DNA from: Colias croceus
Taxonomy: Eukaryota; Arthropoda; Insecta; Lepidoptera; Pieridae
Direction of reading: 5' to 3'
Assembly: GCF_905220415.1 (NCBI RefSeq)
Contig: NC_059539.1
Location: forward strand, 3,968,001 to 4,032,000
Length of the DNA stretch: 64,000 nucleotides
Of the stretch, positions 51,601 to 63,449 are shown one piece after another. Each line of letters begins with the position of its first letter. Within the stretch, counting starts at the first letter, position 1. The notes under the pieces were generated by a model. The model did no database searches. It saw only the letters and a program-made list of their open reading frames with translations, and was not told where the DNA came from. A program made the position numbers and the translations under genes.

Positions 51601-53819
51601 AAACATTACGAGTGTAGCTTCGAGTTCTCCTCGATCGCATCCTTCGTTAATGAGTTAATTGGAAATGATTTATTGATGAGTAATTGTAAATTATTGTTAT
51701 TAAAGCATTTATTATGTCGATGTTTCACATATGCATTGTGATTACTGTCATGAATATTCAGATATTTCCCTTCGTAAAGCATACAATAAGAATAAAAATG
51801 AGTAGGTAATCGATACCAGGTGCAATTGCGGATGCAGTAGAAATATTTTTGAAATTTACTTTATTGAATGTCGAATTGAATTGTGCTGATATGAAATAAC
51901 AAGCTTTTCCTCTTAATTTTATTGCTAAAGGGCAATAACTACACGCAAAGTTTGATTTCACAACGGTTGACAGTCATAAGCACGCGGGTCAATGTTGTCT
52001 GGTGCGGTTTTAGTCGCGGCGAGGTCGACCATCTCCTAATTATTTTTAATTTTATGTCGCAATTTTCAATCTTTGAGAGTTGCGGGGCCAAATAATCATA
52101 CTTATTTCGAATTGAATCTTGAATGTATCTAAGTGTGATTTCCGTAAATCTGGAATAATGCGGTACAACATCTAAAACATTTGGGGAACATGTATTCCAT
52201 AGCCTAGTATCAGATCCTGCGCCCACGCGGAGCCGTCTCGATTTTATGTTAATCGAAGAGCCATGTTCTTCGTTGAAATGTACACAGGTTTAAGTATTAC
52301 GGTACATGGAGCTACACAAATGTATTAAACGCGCCATTATCCACAAGCGAGGACAATTTCACATTTACGACTCTATACTGACACCTCGTAAATACTTCAT
52401 TGATTCTATCCCGAGCTGTACTCTATATTATCTTTTAGCACTTCATAAAGGTTCAGAGGAAACAAATCGTTATATTAATCAAACATAATGGCTTACTTAA
52501 AATACAGTGCAATTGATTATTGAGTATTGTGTATAATTTTTATTGAAGATTAAGTTTTAAGAGTAACAATGACCTCTCTCTGTAGAATTATTATAAACAA
52601 AGAACTAGAGATTATGAAGGTTACGTCCGACACTTTCACGCTGAAGCAGTTTCTTTTAATGCTTGATTAAACCCATTAATAATGCTTACATATTTTTTAT
52701 AGGTTTTAAGACTTTTTAATTATAAATCCTTCATCCTGCATAACTTCATCGATTTCTTTTTCAATATTTAGGTCGATTGGAAACGTTTTCCATACTGATT
52801 GTTTAATTTTCGTCTTAATTAATAATAAAGTTCACAAAAGTTCAGAAACTAAAGCCAAACAGTTCAGAACTTAAAACTATCCCCTAAAAAAAATAAGTTT
52901 GTAATAAATCACGCCTAACGCCTAAGACGAGTAAAGACCCTCACTTCAAGGGCTAAGTTTCATTTTTTTTATTTAAGGTATAAATAAAACATGCTTGGTA
53001 TAAATTTGAAATAATACCTACCTGTGAAATGGAATTACATAGGCAATACAATAATTTCTGCTTATATTTGAACAGTAATTAAACAATTGAAACAAAACAG
53101 GCAAGGTAAGCATAAGGGCCTCCAGCCCAAATGCCTATTAATTAAGAGGGTTGTACCGCTCTGCCTCTAATTAACTGAAGACCCTGGCCGCATTCAGTGT
53201 AATTAGTTTCCTAAGGAGTGCTGTTCTCACGCTCTCGGACCTAAAATACGTGGAATTATATGAATTTCATCGATCCAGATTATTTGTACAACAAAAGTTA
53301 CAAAACAGAGTTAACACCGCGCGAAGCAACTCGTAAATCGTCGCAGCGCGCAATGCATGAGTGAGATGTCATTCTTGTACCGTCATTACCAGCGGTCAGC
53401 TGTCGCAATTTGTCCGCCCGTACGTGGATGGTGTATTAACCCTGCGTCTACAATTATTAATATGGCTTTCTTATCTCTATTGGTTTAACTTTAAATTGAT
53501 TGCATTTTCTTCTCACTTTATTTTTGTATTTTATGCTCCTATTACATTGTAATCACTGTGCATAAGAAACATCACTTGCTAGATAATTGCAAAACGACCG
53601 ACAATCGAATTAACAATTCGACATTGTAAAAACAAAGAAAACTTAATAAGGACTTTCCAAACAACAATACTCCCAACGAGGGTGGTCGAGAATCTTTATT
53701 AAAATCTCGAGCGAGTAATAAAAGCACAGTTAAATGCGGAGAACTCTGATGAAAATATTAATTAATGTTTCGAAATGGGAAACATGTTGCTAATTAAATG
53801 GCGATATCGCATAAAACGT
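51601..53819. other. Non-coding DNA with a small GC-raised element at 53100-53240
   Basis: Mostly AT-rich. The patch at 53100-53240 has GGGCCTCCAGCCC and three ATTAA/TTAAT cores (CTATTAATTAAGAG, CTAATTAACTG, GTAATTAGTTTCC), so it may be regulatory. Minus-strand frames at 51758-51961 and 51939-52226 and plus frames at 52306-52488 and 53361-53552 are featureless. Confidence 0.4.
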
Positions 53820-54420
53820 AATTAGAGGTCGGAACATACGTTTCTCACGGGGCGGGCGATGCCCCGTGCCGTACCGGGCGTGCGGCGTGCGGCGTGCCGG
53901 CAGTGCCGTCCCGTGCATCTCCCGCGAAGGAATGCGCCGGCCGTCAAACCATGCTCCCGCAAAAACAGGTTACGACTCCGTCATACATACTGACATTCAA
54001 ATACATACGTTTCATTTTAACTTTTTGTTACGACTCCTCGGAGCTTTAAATATTTATCGCTTTCGTCGTAACGAAATCTCAGACGACGGTATCGATACTG
54101 AAAAAAAGTATGAATTGTCGGAGTTTATAATAGAAATTCCGCGAGCAAAACTATGAACATTCCGAAGTCGCTGCGGGCTTTATTAAATGCACTGACTGGC
54201 AACTATTAGCAATTATGATCGACGCCTGAATGGGCGGCGTAATTAAAAAAGTCAATGATCACTTATTGTAATTAGCGGTGTATCGAGTTGCCGACAAAAA
54301 GGTAATTGTTCCCGACGGCTATCAATCTGGCTGGCTCAATGGAGAATCTAACACGTGCGACCCGCCGCCGCCCGCCGCTCGCGCCAGTCACTCGCTCTCT
54401 CCAACTCTCTGACGACTGAC
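53820..54420. promoter_or_regulatory. GC/CpG-rich candidate regulatory cluster
   Basis: 53845-53960 is extremely GC-rich and includes short tandem GCGTGCG units (GGCGTGCGGCGTGCGGCGTG) and a foldable CGGGGCGGGCGATGCCCCG. Further CpG patches occur at 54225-54245 and 54350-54400. A 96-codon frame at 53866-54156 crosses the block without a recognisable domain. A promoter or enhancer is more likely than a gene. Confidence 0.3.
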
Positions 54421-54797
54421 ACGGCTTTTTGTTCAGAAAATTATCGCTATCTGAGGGCCGGCTTATTCATTGTAATAGATATTGGTTTGAGGCATTATCT
54501 TCTTAGTAGAAAAGTGTTTAATAATGTGCTTACAATAATTTGTGCTGTAATTTTGTTGTAAAGGTTTATAGTTTACTTAACTCGAAAAGATTTTGCTAAA
54601 AGAACACAATAATACATTATTTTGTGTTTGCTTTAACCTTTGGCATGTACAAGCAAATCGATTAGATTACACAGATGCAATAAATTTTAATTATAAACTT
54701 GGAAACTCCCACAAATGATAAGCTCACGAAGCAACGATCATTACAAACGAAACAGATTTTATCCACAATCGAACGGCAGAAGCCCACTTATTTCATA
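54421..54797. other. Non-coding AT-rich spacer
   Basis: AT-rich, nothing recognised. Confidence 0.5.
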
Positions 54798-54959
54798 ATG
54801 AGGTTATTGCCTAGCATTCTGGTCCTTATCTGTCTAGTTTCCCTTAGCGAAGAGCAGCGCCAAATTGGCGTGGAGAGGTCCGCGGGCGAAGCGATGGGCC
54901 CACCGATACAGCTAATTACGGGCCGCGCGCTGATCTATTTGGCCAGATCTGGCCGCTGA
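54798..54959 (+). CDS. Doubtful 53-codon frame with signal-peptide-like start
   Basis: From the ATG at 54798 the frame reads MRLLPSILVLICLVSLSEEQ, with a short basic start and a hydrophobic run like a secretory signal. It ends in LARSGR-stop, where Gly-Arg could formally serve as an amidation site. The 99 bases upstream are open as well. I recognise no family. The frame runs into a CpG-rich block (54840-55080), which by itself lengthens open frames, and a window this AT-rich yields hydrophobic starts by chance. I list it only as a candidate. Confidence 0.12.
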   Translation: MRLLPSILVLICLVSLSEEQRQIGVERSAGEAMGPPIQLITGRALIYLARSGR

Positions 54960-56239
54960 CGTGTGAAAATATCCAATTAATTAACGCGAAACGTTCGGAT
55001 CGCGGCGATCTACTCGCGTGCTATACACCAGGTCAGCTCCCCGGTTTCAATTGCACGTTTCCTGAACGGGTGACGGAATAATGATGTTGAAGCCATCATT
55101 TCGAATGCAATTAGTTTTGATTTTAGTTGACGAGTATGGTGAGACGATAGTAATTGGCGAGTTTCGTTTATATTTGCGAATTTCTAGTGATATATATGCT
55201 TTGCTTTGCGCGATTGCATAACCACACCCGCATTGATGATCAGCGGTCAGTGAAAGCGTCTATCTACTTAATTGGCGTGTTTCGCACTAAGTCGAAGATC
55301 GATTTAGGCTCTGGGCTTTGATCTTCTTTTTATAGAAAACCTTCCATAATCTGTCCGGGGTTTTATGTTAATAAAATGGCTTAATATTTTGTGTATATTT
55401 AATAAGTTATTTTACTAGCAAGAATTACTTATTTAAACGCGTATTATTAGATAATAATTTCATATTTGCTACAAACGCGAATTAAATTATTATACCCAAA
55501 CCCAATACTTACTCACGTCATTAAAATGCCAAGAAGACCCCAACAATTTGTCAGTATCTAACATTAAATTTAATGAAAATTCTAATCATTAAACCTTATA
55601 CAAAGTTCGATAAATTGCACAATTATCTAGTCACTTAGATAAACAGCAGTAAGAGGATGCACTCGCAGTGTAAGCGAGTGTTAATAGGCTATTAACCAGT
55701 GCCCGTATAATTGGGCGGCGCAGGCGCATGCCGCCACTTGTCGATTCTAGTCACGCTAAGCTTTACCTCGAAGCTATGCTCCGTACATGCGTTTGAAGTA
55801 ATGTACAATGTACATTATAATAAATTAAAATAAGAAACTATGCAAGATACAACACTAACTAGATACGATAAAATCTTGTAGGGTAATGTATTAGTTGCGT
55901 ACATGGACATTATTTTAAAGGACTAGAGGGACTGAGGGAGTAATTAAAGATGAAAATTATTAACGTGAAGAAGGGAAGGTAGAAAAAGCTAAAATGAAGT
56001 TTCGTGTAAGTTTCTGGCTCATTTATATGGATAATTAAAAACAAGTTACAACATTAAAATAAGTGTAATGTAAAATGGTACAAACTTACAAAAGCTTCAC
56101 AAACATTCAAGTGAAATAGGTTCCAGTTAACTAACATCTATCTGAAACATTTTAAACCACAATAGTTGAAACGAACACTTAAACGAGCAAATATTGTTAA
56201 TTAAAGCAGATGGAAAGAGAATACGTTGAAAGTCCATTA
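54960..56239. other. CpG-rich patch to about 55080, then AT-rich non-coding DNA
   Basis: The patch at 54960-55080 contains CGGATCGCGGCGATC and TTAATTAACGCG and continues the candidate regulatory block begun near 54840. Another small GC patch lies at 55705-55745. No gene recognised. Confidence 0.4.
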
Positions 56240-56350
56240 GTTAATAGAGTCGTAAGCTGAATGACGTGACGTCACAGGGCTGCCGTCCACTCGTTTTAAT
56301 TTCCTGGCGACGGATTGTATCGCACTCCAGCGAAGAACCGCAATCCATGC
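56240..56350. promoter_or_regulatory. Candidate regulatory element with a full CRE
   Basis: TGACGTCA, the palindromic CREB/ATF site, lies at 56267-56274 inside ATGACGTGACGTCACAGGG, where an overlapping TGACGTGA adds a second half-site. The surrounding 100 bp are GC-raised. A similar site occurs at 63565. Function is inferred. Confidence 0.35.
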
Positions 56351-57999
56351 ATTTTGGATACAGTTTGTAGCTACTTTACCCATTTATCTAGCAATGTAAA
56401 GACGATTAGCTATGTAACAATTTTTTAAGTTTAAACTATTCCTTACTTTACTAAGATAAAGTGAGCTTTTGCTAAGCTCTACGTTTTGTGAAGGCAAATG
56501 CCGATTACGGTTTGTTTTGGAATTAAATTAGAATTGATAGGCCGAAGGAAAGACAGCTGTTGTGCATAGAAGGCAGAAGCCAATGGTAGTCATAATATAG
56601 TGCAATTTGTAAGAACTTTGGCGTTCGATAATTTAAAACTTTCATATATTTTTTCGTAAATTCATAGTTATGGTTTACCAGAACGCATGAATGTCAGCTT
56701 CACTATTAATTAACAATAACAAATTCAATAGAAAATCTAGTCTACACTTCCCCATTCCCCAATCTATCCAGTATATTACCTACCTATCTACCGATAACTT
56801 CTAAACCCACCTACATTATAAACAGAACATTTACTTATGATTATCTTAGCAGTAATTAACTAGTGGTGAGCGTAGACAAGCGGTTCCCAGTAGCCCGCGC
56901 GTCGGCGTTTAATTTCCTGACGTGTACTACGTTGCGTTTCATATTGTAATGCCTTTCAAACACTAATTTAATCGATATATTGATTCTTGTTTCGTGCGGT
57001 TTGGTAGAACAGCATGGGTTCTATGCTGTAGTCAATCATGCGATTAGACTTTATTAGAACTAGACACCCAGATAACCTATATTTTGACGATAATAATTAA
57101 ATTTCATTGATACTTCTGGCTTTTGCCATCAGCATTTGCATCAGCACTCTTTTTCCGATGAAAACAGAAACTTCTGTAATGGATCTATTTGTTAAGATTT
57201 GAATTATATAAAAATATATTTTATACCTATCTAATTGTGTGATGAAGAGGGTTAGTCTTCAAAAGAAACCTTTCTTATCGTAACGTTTTCTATATCAGAA
57301 TCTGATCATAAGTCTGATGTAAATATATATAAAAATCAAAGTATTTATTGATAATATCAAAACATAAATCTTAAATATTAATGCCACACTATCGCTTACA
57401 AAGCAAATAATCTCGGAATCTTAATGATAGTCAGTAGGATAATCTGCATTGTGTCGGAAGAAAGTGCTCGAATGACGTTTAATTTCCTACGGTTTGTTCG
57501 ACTGAACCACAGCGCTGTTGCTTTCTGATTCTGATTCAATTAACGCTGTAGATATGCATTTTATTTATATAATATTGTTTATAGATTGACGTTCATGCTT
57601 ACGTAAAGGTTCATTCGATAAATAATGATGCTACGAAGTACAAATTGGAATCTTATAGATAATTTCTTTTATGTTCATCCAAATTTAGACAGACTGGTTT
57701 TGGTTTTCGTATATTCACGAAATTTTTAATATTTAATTATTCATATAGTTTGACTATTAGAGTAACCTAATATTGTAATTAATAAGAAACAAGCATGCAA
57801 TTAAAAAAATCATAAATCAAATGTTTCAAAAGCATTCCTCATTTAACAACACGTCTAAAAATTAGCGTCATAAAACTAAAGAAAAAAATAGGGCACCAAA
57901 TTGTAATGAAGTACGATCGAAAACAGCCCATGGAGCAGACACGAGACAATGCAAGGTACATTGGTCTGGTTGAGCGAAACAGCGAAGTAATTTTCCCGG
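56351..57999. other. AT-rich non-coding DNA
   Basis: No gene, repeat terminus or RNA recognised. Confidence 0.5.
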
Positions 58000-58280
58000 G
58001 CCCCTTTCATGGAACTCGTCGCGTGTTTGCTAGTTAGAATTCGGGTGTAGTTCGAAAATTAATCAGAGCCCATTGTGGCCGCTTTGTCGCGGACTCTGGT
58101 GCCAATTATTGGCTGCGCAGCGCACTCGCGTAATTGAACCCGCCCTGAGGCAGTTTCCAACTCTACCAGCTCTAATTCTCCAACTTTTTCCGTGGAAATT
58201 GTTGGAAATCGATTTCACCAATCATTTCCGTCATATATAGAACGTGTCCCGCTGGCACTCGATTGACCGTCCGTATGAAC
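58000..58280. promoter_or_regulatory. GC-raised candidate regulatory block
   Basis: Contains CATTGTGGCCGCTTTGTCGC, CCAATTATTGGCTGCGCAGC and a CGCGTAATTGAAC core. Non-coding in all frames. Enhancer reading inferred from composition. Confidence 0.25.
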
Positions 58281-59047
58281 TTTCATGAGTCGACAAACAA
58301 CATTTTATTTCAAAACAATCGATTTACGTTCAGTCGTGTGTTATTGATTTGCAATAACAAACAGACATCACACAAACATTAATAGCCCTTAATAGCCATT
58401 CATTTTCTTGTTCTTGATTAAAACTCTTAATGACCGGTAAAGAGTAAATAAAAATTGATAACATGTTGAACGGTAATTACATTTAACTTCCAGCGATGAA
58501 AGCGATAAAAAATCTTCACAATCAACAAGATCACAAGTTGTTAAAAATCAAAACTGTGCATAAACCGTGAAATAAAGTTAACAAGAACATCATAAGCAAT
58601 CGTTTGCAAGTGAAATAAATCGCACGTTCCCATTTAAAACATTCGTTCGGAAAAATTTAATAAAAACGTGTTTCGGCCGGAAGCCTCGCAATTTGGCCGG
58701 CTGTAACAACCTGCGTACAATCTACTGATTGATTACAATAAAATAATAATTTGCGTGATAGTGCAAACTGATGATAACTATTCATTTGAAAATCGTGCGT
58801 GGTGTTTACACACTCTCTACCTACAGGTGATATAATAATATCTATCATTAACTAATATATTATTATGAAAAAATCAATGTTTATTAAGTGAAGTCAAATG
58901 TGTGTGTAATTAGGTACTTAATTCTACACATCTTCATTACTTTAACGCCCATTGCAGGCCTAAATGTGAAATTGAAAATATATCTCTTTTAGGTTAAATA
59001 CCTACTTGCGTGTTTTCTAAAACAATGACCTTTCCATTCACACTTAT
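58281..59047. other. AT-rich non-coding DNA
   Basis: Nothing recognised. The minus-strand frame at 58657-58848 has no domain. Confidence 0.5.
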
Positions 59048-59062
59048 TTAAAGGAGAATGCC

Positions 59063-59420
59063 CATTTTTGGTACTGGTTTTTCTCATGCATCAAGACAAC
59101 AATATATTAAAAAAAATCTCGGCAATTTAGAGGCCTTCTTACCATCGGAAAATATATTTTGAACAGGGAATGTTTTGTAAAATCTAATAAGACATGTAAT
59201 TGTTTAGATCCGTTATTATAGATTTAGTGTCCATTACCGTTTACATTTTTGGTACAGGTTTTTTTCTTATGCATCAAGATAAAAATACTATTAAAAAAAA
59301 TCTCGGCAATTTAGAGGCCTTCTTACTATCGGAAAATATATTTTGACCAGGGAATGTTTTGTAAAATCTAATAAGACATGTAATTGTTTAGATCCGTTAC
59401 CATAGATTTAGTATCCATTA
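59063..59420. repeat. Two tandem copies of a ~182-bp unit
   Basis: The segment starting CATTTTTGGTACTGG at 59063 recurs from 59244 with small indels (offset 181-184 bp). The strings CTCGGCAATTTAGAGGCCTT and AGACATGTAATTGTTTAGAT are identical in both copies. Only a few differences separate the copies. The array lies wholly inside the TTAA element, next to its left end. Confidence 0.9.
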
Positions 59421-59619
59421 CTGGTTACCACGGTAACCAAGCGGTAACTATTATGACATTTACTATGGTAAATAGCTAATATTGTTTTCATTGAATTACA
59501 AAAAAATCAATTAACATAAAATCACTCTGTAAGGTATTGTTTATACACTGTAGGTTGTTTTAACAGATATATAGTGAAGTAAAATAATATAAATATATGT
59601 AAAAAATATTATTATGACA

Positions 59620-59944
59620 CTAGCTTCCGCCCGCGACTCCGTCCGCGCGGATGTCGGTCTTTGCGTGGATGGTTTATTTCTCCATTTTGAGTAACTCGGA
59701 CAATGACATCTTATAAATATCTATTGGACCCAAATACGGCTAGGTCTATAATAATACGCAACGTGTGTTCGCGGTACCTACTACAGAACAACGTCTATGG
59801 ATAACTGAAAAATTGAGATTAATTTTTTTTCTACGTATTTTTTCAGGATAAAAAGTATCCTATTTTACGCCCAGGATAATAAGGTATAATTATACCAAGT
59901 TTCATCGAAATCGAACCGGTAGTTTTCACGTGATGTCTTCACAT

Positions 59945-59985
<41 letters not shown>

Positions 59986-60104
59986 AATTTTTTTAATCAC
60001 ATATTTGGGTTTGGTATCGATCCAGTAACACCCCCTGCTAGTTATTTTTTCAATATTTTCAATGTACAGAATTGACCCTTCTACAGATTTATTATATGTA
60101 TAGA
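59620..60104 (-). mobile_element. Non-autonomous Helitron, 485 bp, inserted in the TTAA element
   Basis: On the minus strand it runs from TCTATACATATAATAAATCT to GTCGCGGGCGGAAGCTAG, flanked by A (59619) and T (60105). It is a close, oppositely oriented copy of 45685-46143. An ACAG microsatellite at 59945-59983 has expanded to about ten units against roughly five in the other copy. No coding sequence. Confidence 0.9.
59945..59983. repeat. (ACAG)n microsatellite
   Basis: About ten uninterrupted tetranucleotide units inside the Helitron. The homologous site in the other family copy (45805-45823) has about half as many. Confidence 0.95.
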
Positions 60105-60137
60105 TAGCTTGTAAGATAGCTTGTAAGATAGCTTGGA
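60102..60137. repeat. Three tandem 12-bp units at the Helitron end
   Basis: AGATAGCTTGTA is repeated at 60102-60113, 60114-60125 and, with one change, 60126-60137. The first unit overlaps the last bases of the Helitron terminus, so the repeat may have arisen during or after insertion. Confidence 0.85.
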
Positions 60138-60615
60138 AGGTAACCAGTTATTTCTTATTTGTTTCTTTCTTCGAATATGTAGTGAAAAAATGATTCAAAC
60201 AACAACAACAATATGTAAACTGAATAAAAACTCTATTGGCATTTTTTAAATATATATTTAGGTTTTCTTGAAATCCGTCCCGGAAGATTTCTGGTGCCTA
60301 CCTACACTAGCCGATGAACACATAGACTTTGTCTGAAAGCATAAGCGCTACGCATAGATTAAATATTATGTTAAACGAAAAATAGCCTTCAGACGATAAA
60401 ATACTACCTAAATCACACATAAACCTAACTAAATCGGGTTCATTTAAGTTTTGAGGTTAATTCACATTTTTCTCAATATCTTGAAAACCCCTGTTTTTAT
60501 CACAAAAAAATGTATTGGTAAAAATCTTTTGAATATCGAAGACCCCTCCAAAACCACTCTGGCATTGACGCAACACTATACTGTGGTCCATACTTTCATG
60601 GGCATTCTCCTTTAA

Positions 60616-62041
60616 TTAATGTTTTAAAATTCCAAAAAGCAACAATACCCCGACCGTACTTAGAGTTCCATAATGCGCATTACTTAACATTTATAGGTGT
60701 ATAAAAACAAACAAAACGAAAGGCTAAGTCCTAAATACCGCGTAATACAGGCGAGGGTTAATGAATTTAAACGTATAATAGTCGTAGGGTAAGCATAAAG
60801 CGAAGGCATTAAAACAATAGCGAGTGTAACGCGCTGGTAACCGCCGCCAAATTTGCATTCCTCATTGTTAAAGCACATAAAAATTCTCTCATTAACCTGG
60901 GGTGGTCAGCAGCCGCCCGCCTTACTGTCCACTGTGACAGCGAACTGCCCGCTCGCTACAACACGGTGCGACTTTACCAAACAGATACTTTTAAAAGAAC
61001 GTTTACCCATAATACTAATGATATGCCCAACTTTTTATGTTGGACACTCATTATAAAGCTAGGTACTTAATATGAAGTGTCCGCAAAAAGAAGAAAACTA
61101 CTTTGTATGTAAATTTATGTTCCTAATAGCAAATTATAATGTAATTAATATTACTTTAATTGTTATTATGAAGCAAATGTGTAGCCAAATTACAATATGG
61201 CATGTTGTATAATTTTCAATGGAGTTTTTTAATTATGGAGATACACAAAATGGATTTGTTTTCATAACAGAATAAAAAAATCCACTCGCACATTAATTTA
61301 ATAATTGAGTAATTTTAAATTATATAATGAGTATTTTTATTATGTAAGAAAAACAAACACAATTAGGTATTACATCGCTGAAACTGGGAATCCCTGTTTT
61401 TTTGTAATTCAGCACAAGGATAGCTATAAAAATAAATAATCTTTATTAAACTGCTAGAATACACTGTTTTAGTTTAAACTGTTATAAAATAATATATACT
61501 CAATAATAATACTTCTATAAAGCGAGCACCGTGTACCTAACTAAAAACCTTCAAATAATTGCTCTTGTACAAGTATAAGAAACATTAGGAACACAAACGT
61601 CGCACCCTCTCCCAGCGAGGCGGTAGTATCCAAAGATCTGGCCGCAATTCGATACTTGGCGCCTGCTTCCATTACAGTCTGCTTAACATACCAGCCTCAC
61701 GTGCATTCCCGAGCACGTGGCCACTTTTTACCGCCATTTATTGTGACCGCACTTCTGTAATTGAATATTTTCGTCCAACTACACCTTTTTTCGTTAGGTA
61801 CGCGACAGTTTAATGAAAGTTCATGTTTGTGGAATCCTTGGGTTCTACGCTTTTTGGTGTTTAGACATAAACTGTTCATACAGCCAACCTAATTCGCCGC
61901 CTGCATTTTTCTATAGTCTTCTTATTCATACATATACTACTCTTACACAATAGTGACGTTACTACGATAATACCAAGATAATACGCTCTAGAATAGAATG
62001 GCTTATTTGTAAAGTTATGTCATAAACAAGCAACATATTTT
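60616..62041. other. Non-coding DNA with a small GC-raised patch at 61600-61670
   Basis: No gene. The patch at 61600-61670 (CTCCCAGCGAGGCGG, GATCTGGCCGCAATTCG) may be regulatory. Frames at 60684-60878, 60853-61056 and 61697-61879 are short and featureless. Confidence 0.45.
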
Positions 62042-62135
62042 CTTACCAACAAGACACAAACCAGCGACACTCAGGACTCGAACCGAAGACCTCAAACTTA
62101 ATGCTACGGAGCTTTTCAAAGTTACTGTACCAATA
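62042..62135 (-). mobile_element. Possible tRNA-derived SINE fragment
   Basis: On the minus strand GGTTCGAGTCC is a perfect Pol III B-box, within TTTGAGGTCTTCGGTTCGAGTCC, preceded by GGTACAGTAAC that loosely resembles an A-box. The bases around do not form a tRNA acceptor stem, so it is not a functional tRNA. A decayed SINE is the best guess. Confidence 0.35.
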
Positions 62136-62609
62136 AATATATATTTAATAACACATTATTATGCTTTAGCATTAAAAACATTTTTGGATCCATCGCCACA
62201 TAAAGTTATATATACTAATAAATATATATTATCTACTAATTTCCAATACAACCAGTAGACGTCTACTACTACGTCGCGGTCGTTACTCCGAATGTGACAA
62301 CCCTTAACACATTATTATAAATGATTAAACGATATTGGATTTTAATATAACCATCCTCATTACGTTATTTATTTTGTTATTTAAGTTAAACTCGATGGAG
62401 GTTTGCGTTTACTTGATTTATTTACCAAGAACTACACAGATTAAGGCGTAAAATAATAATGAGTTAAGACGCGTACTGAGCATATTCTTAATATTAAATC
62501 AGTTTCCATAATAGCAGGCTTCTCGGCGACAAAATTCAAGCCACTACTCAGCGTATTGTCCCATTATCACAATTTTATGTTCCATATTAAAATAATAAAA
62601 ACTTATGCC
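62136..62609. other. AT-rich non-coding DNA
   Basis: Nothing recognised. Confidence 0.5.
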
Positions 62610-62880
62610 TCTCTTAATTAAATAATTTAGCGGCGGGTTGAGCAGAGATATGTAAATTGTTTTAGGGGATAGATCAAACAACCCTTTTTTATGACTTTAA
62701 TATGCGGTCTCCGGGTGGAAGGGGGTCGTGAGAAGCGGGGAGGAGGGGGCGAGGTAAGTTATGAAATATTTAATAACGGCGCACACGATTCCATTTGAAT
62801 TACTTTCGAGGAAATGACGATGTACTAGGCTTGGGGTACACCGGGCCCTTGGACATTGATCCCTTTGCAATTTGTAATAG
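62610..62880. promoter_or_regulatory. GC-raised candidate regulatory block
   Basis: Contains TAGCGGCGGGTTGAGC and the G-rich tract GGGTGGAAGGGGGTCGTGAG followed by GCGGGGAGGAGGGGGCGAGG, in otherwise AT-rich DNA, plus TTAATTAAATAATTTAGCGG. Non-coding. The G-rich strand could form a quadruplex. Regulatory role inferred. Confidence 0.25.
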
Positions 62881-63449
62881 GTTTACGCAAGATTTTATAT
62901 AAATAATAATTAGGCTGTTGACTGTCATGAGTTATATAGGTATGCTAATTTTCTGATGTGAGTTTATTGATTATCAGAAATAAATTTATCTGTAGGTAAT
63001 TAAATGCAATTTATTGGCTTTTAAGTGATATCAATATACCATAGCAGATCATTAATTAATGACGATATAAAGTTGTGTGTGTGTGAACATTTCAGTTAGA
63101 AATTGTATACGATAAGAATTAAAACAATGTTGATACCGATATGCAAAGTGTTTCTCTTTTGTATGTGATTGAAGAAGATTGTTTATTTACTGCTTTCTAA
63201 ATTTAAATTATTAAGATATCTGTGATATCATTGTATTACCATAAATAAAAATTAAGTATTCATTACATTTCACCTGACTTTGCTAATTATTAGAAGTAGT
63301 TTTTAAATGCAAATAACACATCGTTGTAGTTTCTATAATGTTCAAAAATGACAATAATTATAAAAATCACGTGCGTATGAAAAAGTCACATATAAATAAC
63401 AGACTCGAAGGGCATTATATATAGCATTGAATAATTCAAGAATGGAATT
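62881..63449. other. AT-rich non-coding DNA
   Basis: Nothing recognised; TGTGTGTGTG at 63075-63084 is a minor simple repeat. Confidence 0.5.

Larger units (their letters stand above)
59048..60615. mobile_element. TTAA-flanked inverted-repeat element interrupted by a Helitron
   Basis: A perfect 14-bp inverted pair AGGAGAATGCCCAT (59052-59065) and ATGGGCATTCTCCT (60598-60611) is bordered by TTAA on both sides (59048-59051 and 60612-60615). TTAA target duplication is the hallmark of piggyBac-type insertion. The element is 1560 bp as found and about 1075 bp without the 485-bp Helitron inside it. It carries an internal tandem duplication near the left end and no transposase-like frame, so it is non-autonomous. 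The first base of the TIR does not match the usual piggyBac CCC start, so the superfamily is uncertain. Confidence 0.75.

Noticed and set aside
59048..60615. An active piggyBac transposon with its own transposase
   Set aside because: No frame of useful length lies within the element; only termini, tandem repeats and a Helitron are present.
62050..62125. Functional tRNA gene on the minus strand
   Set aside because: The B-box is perfect but acceptor and D-arm pairing are absent, so it is listed only as a possible SINE remnant.
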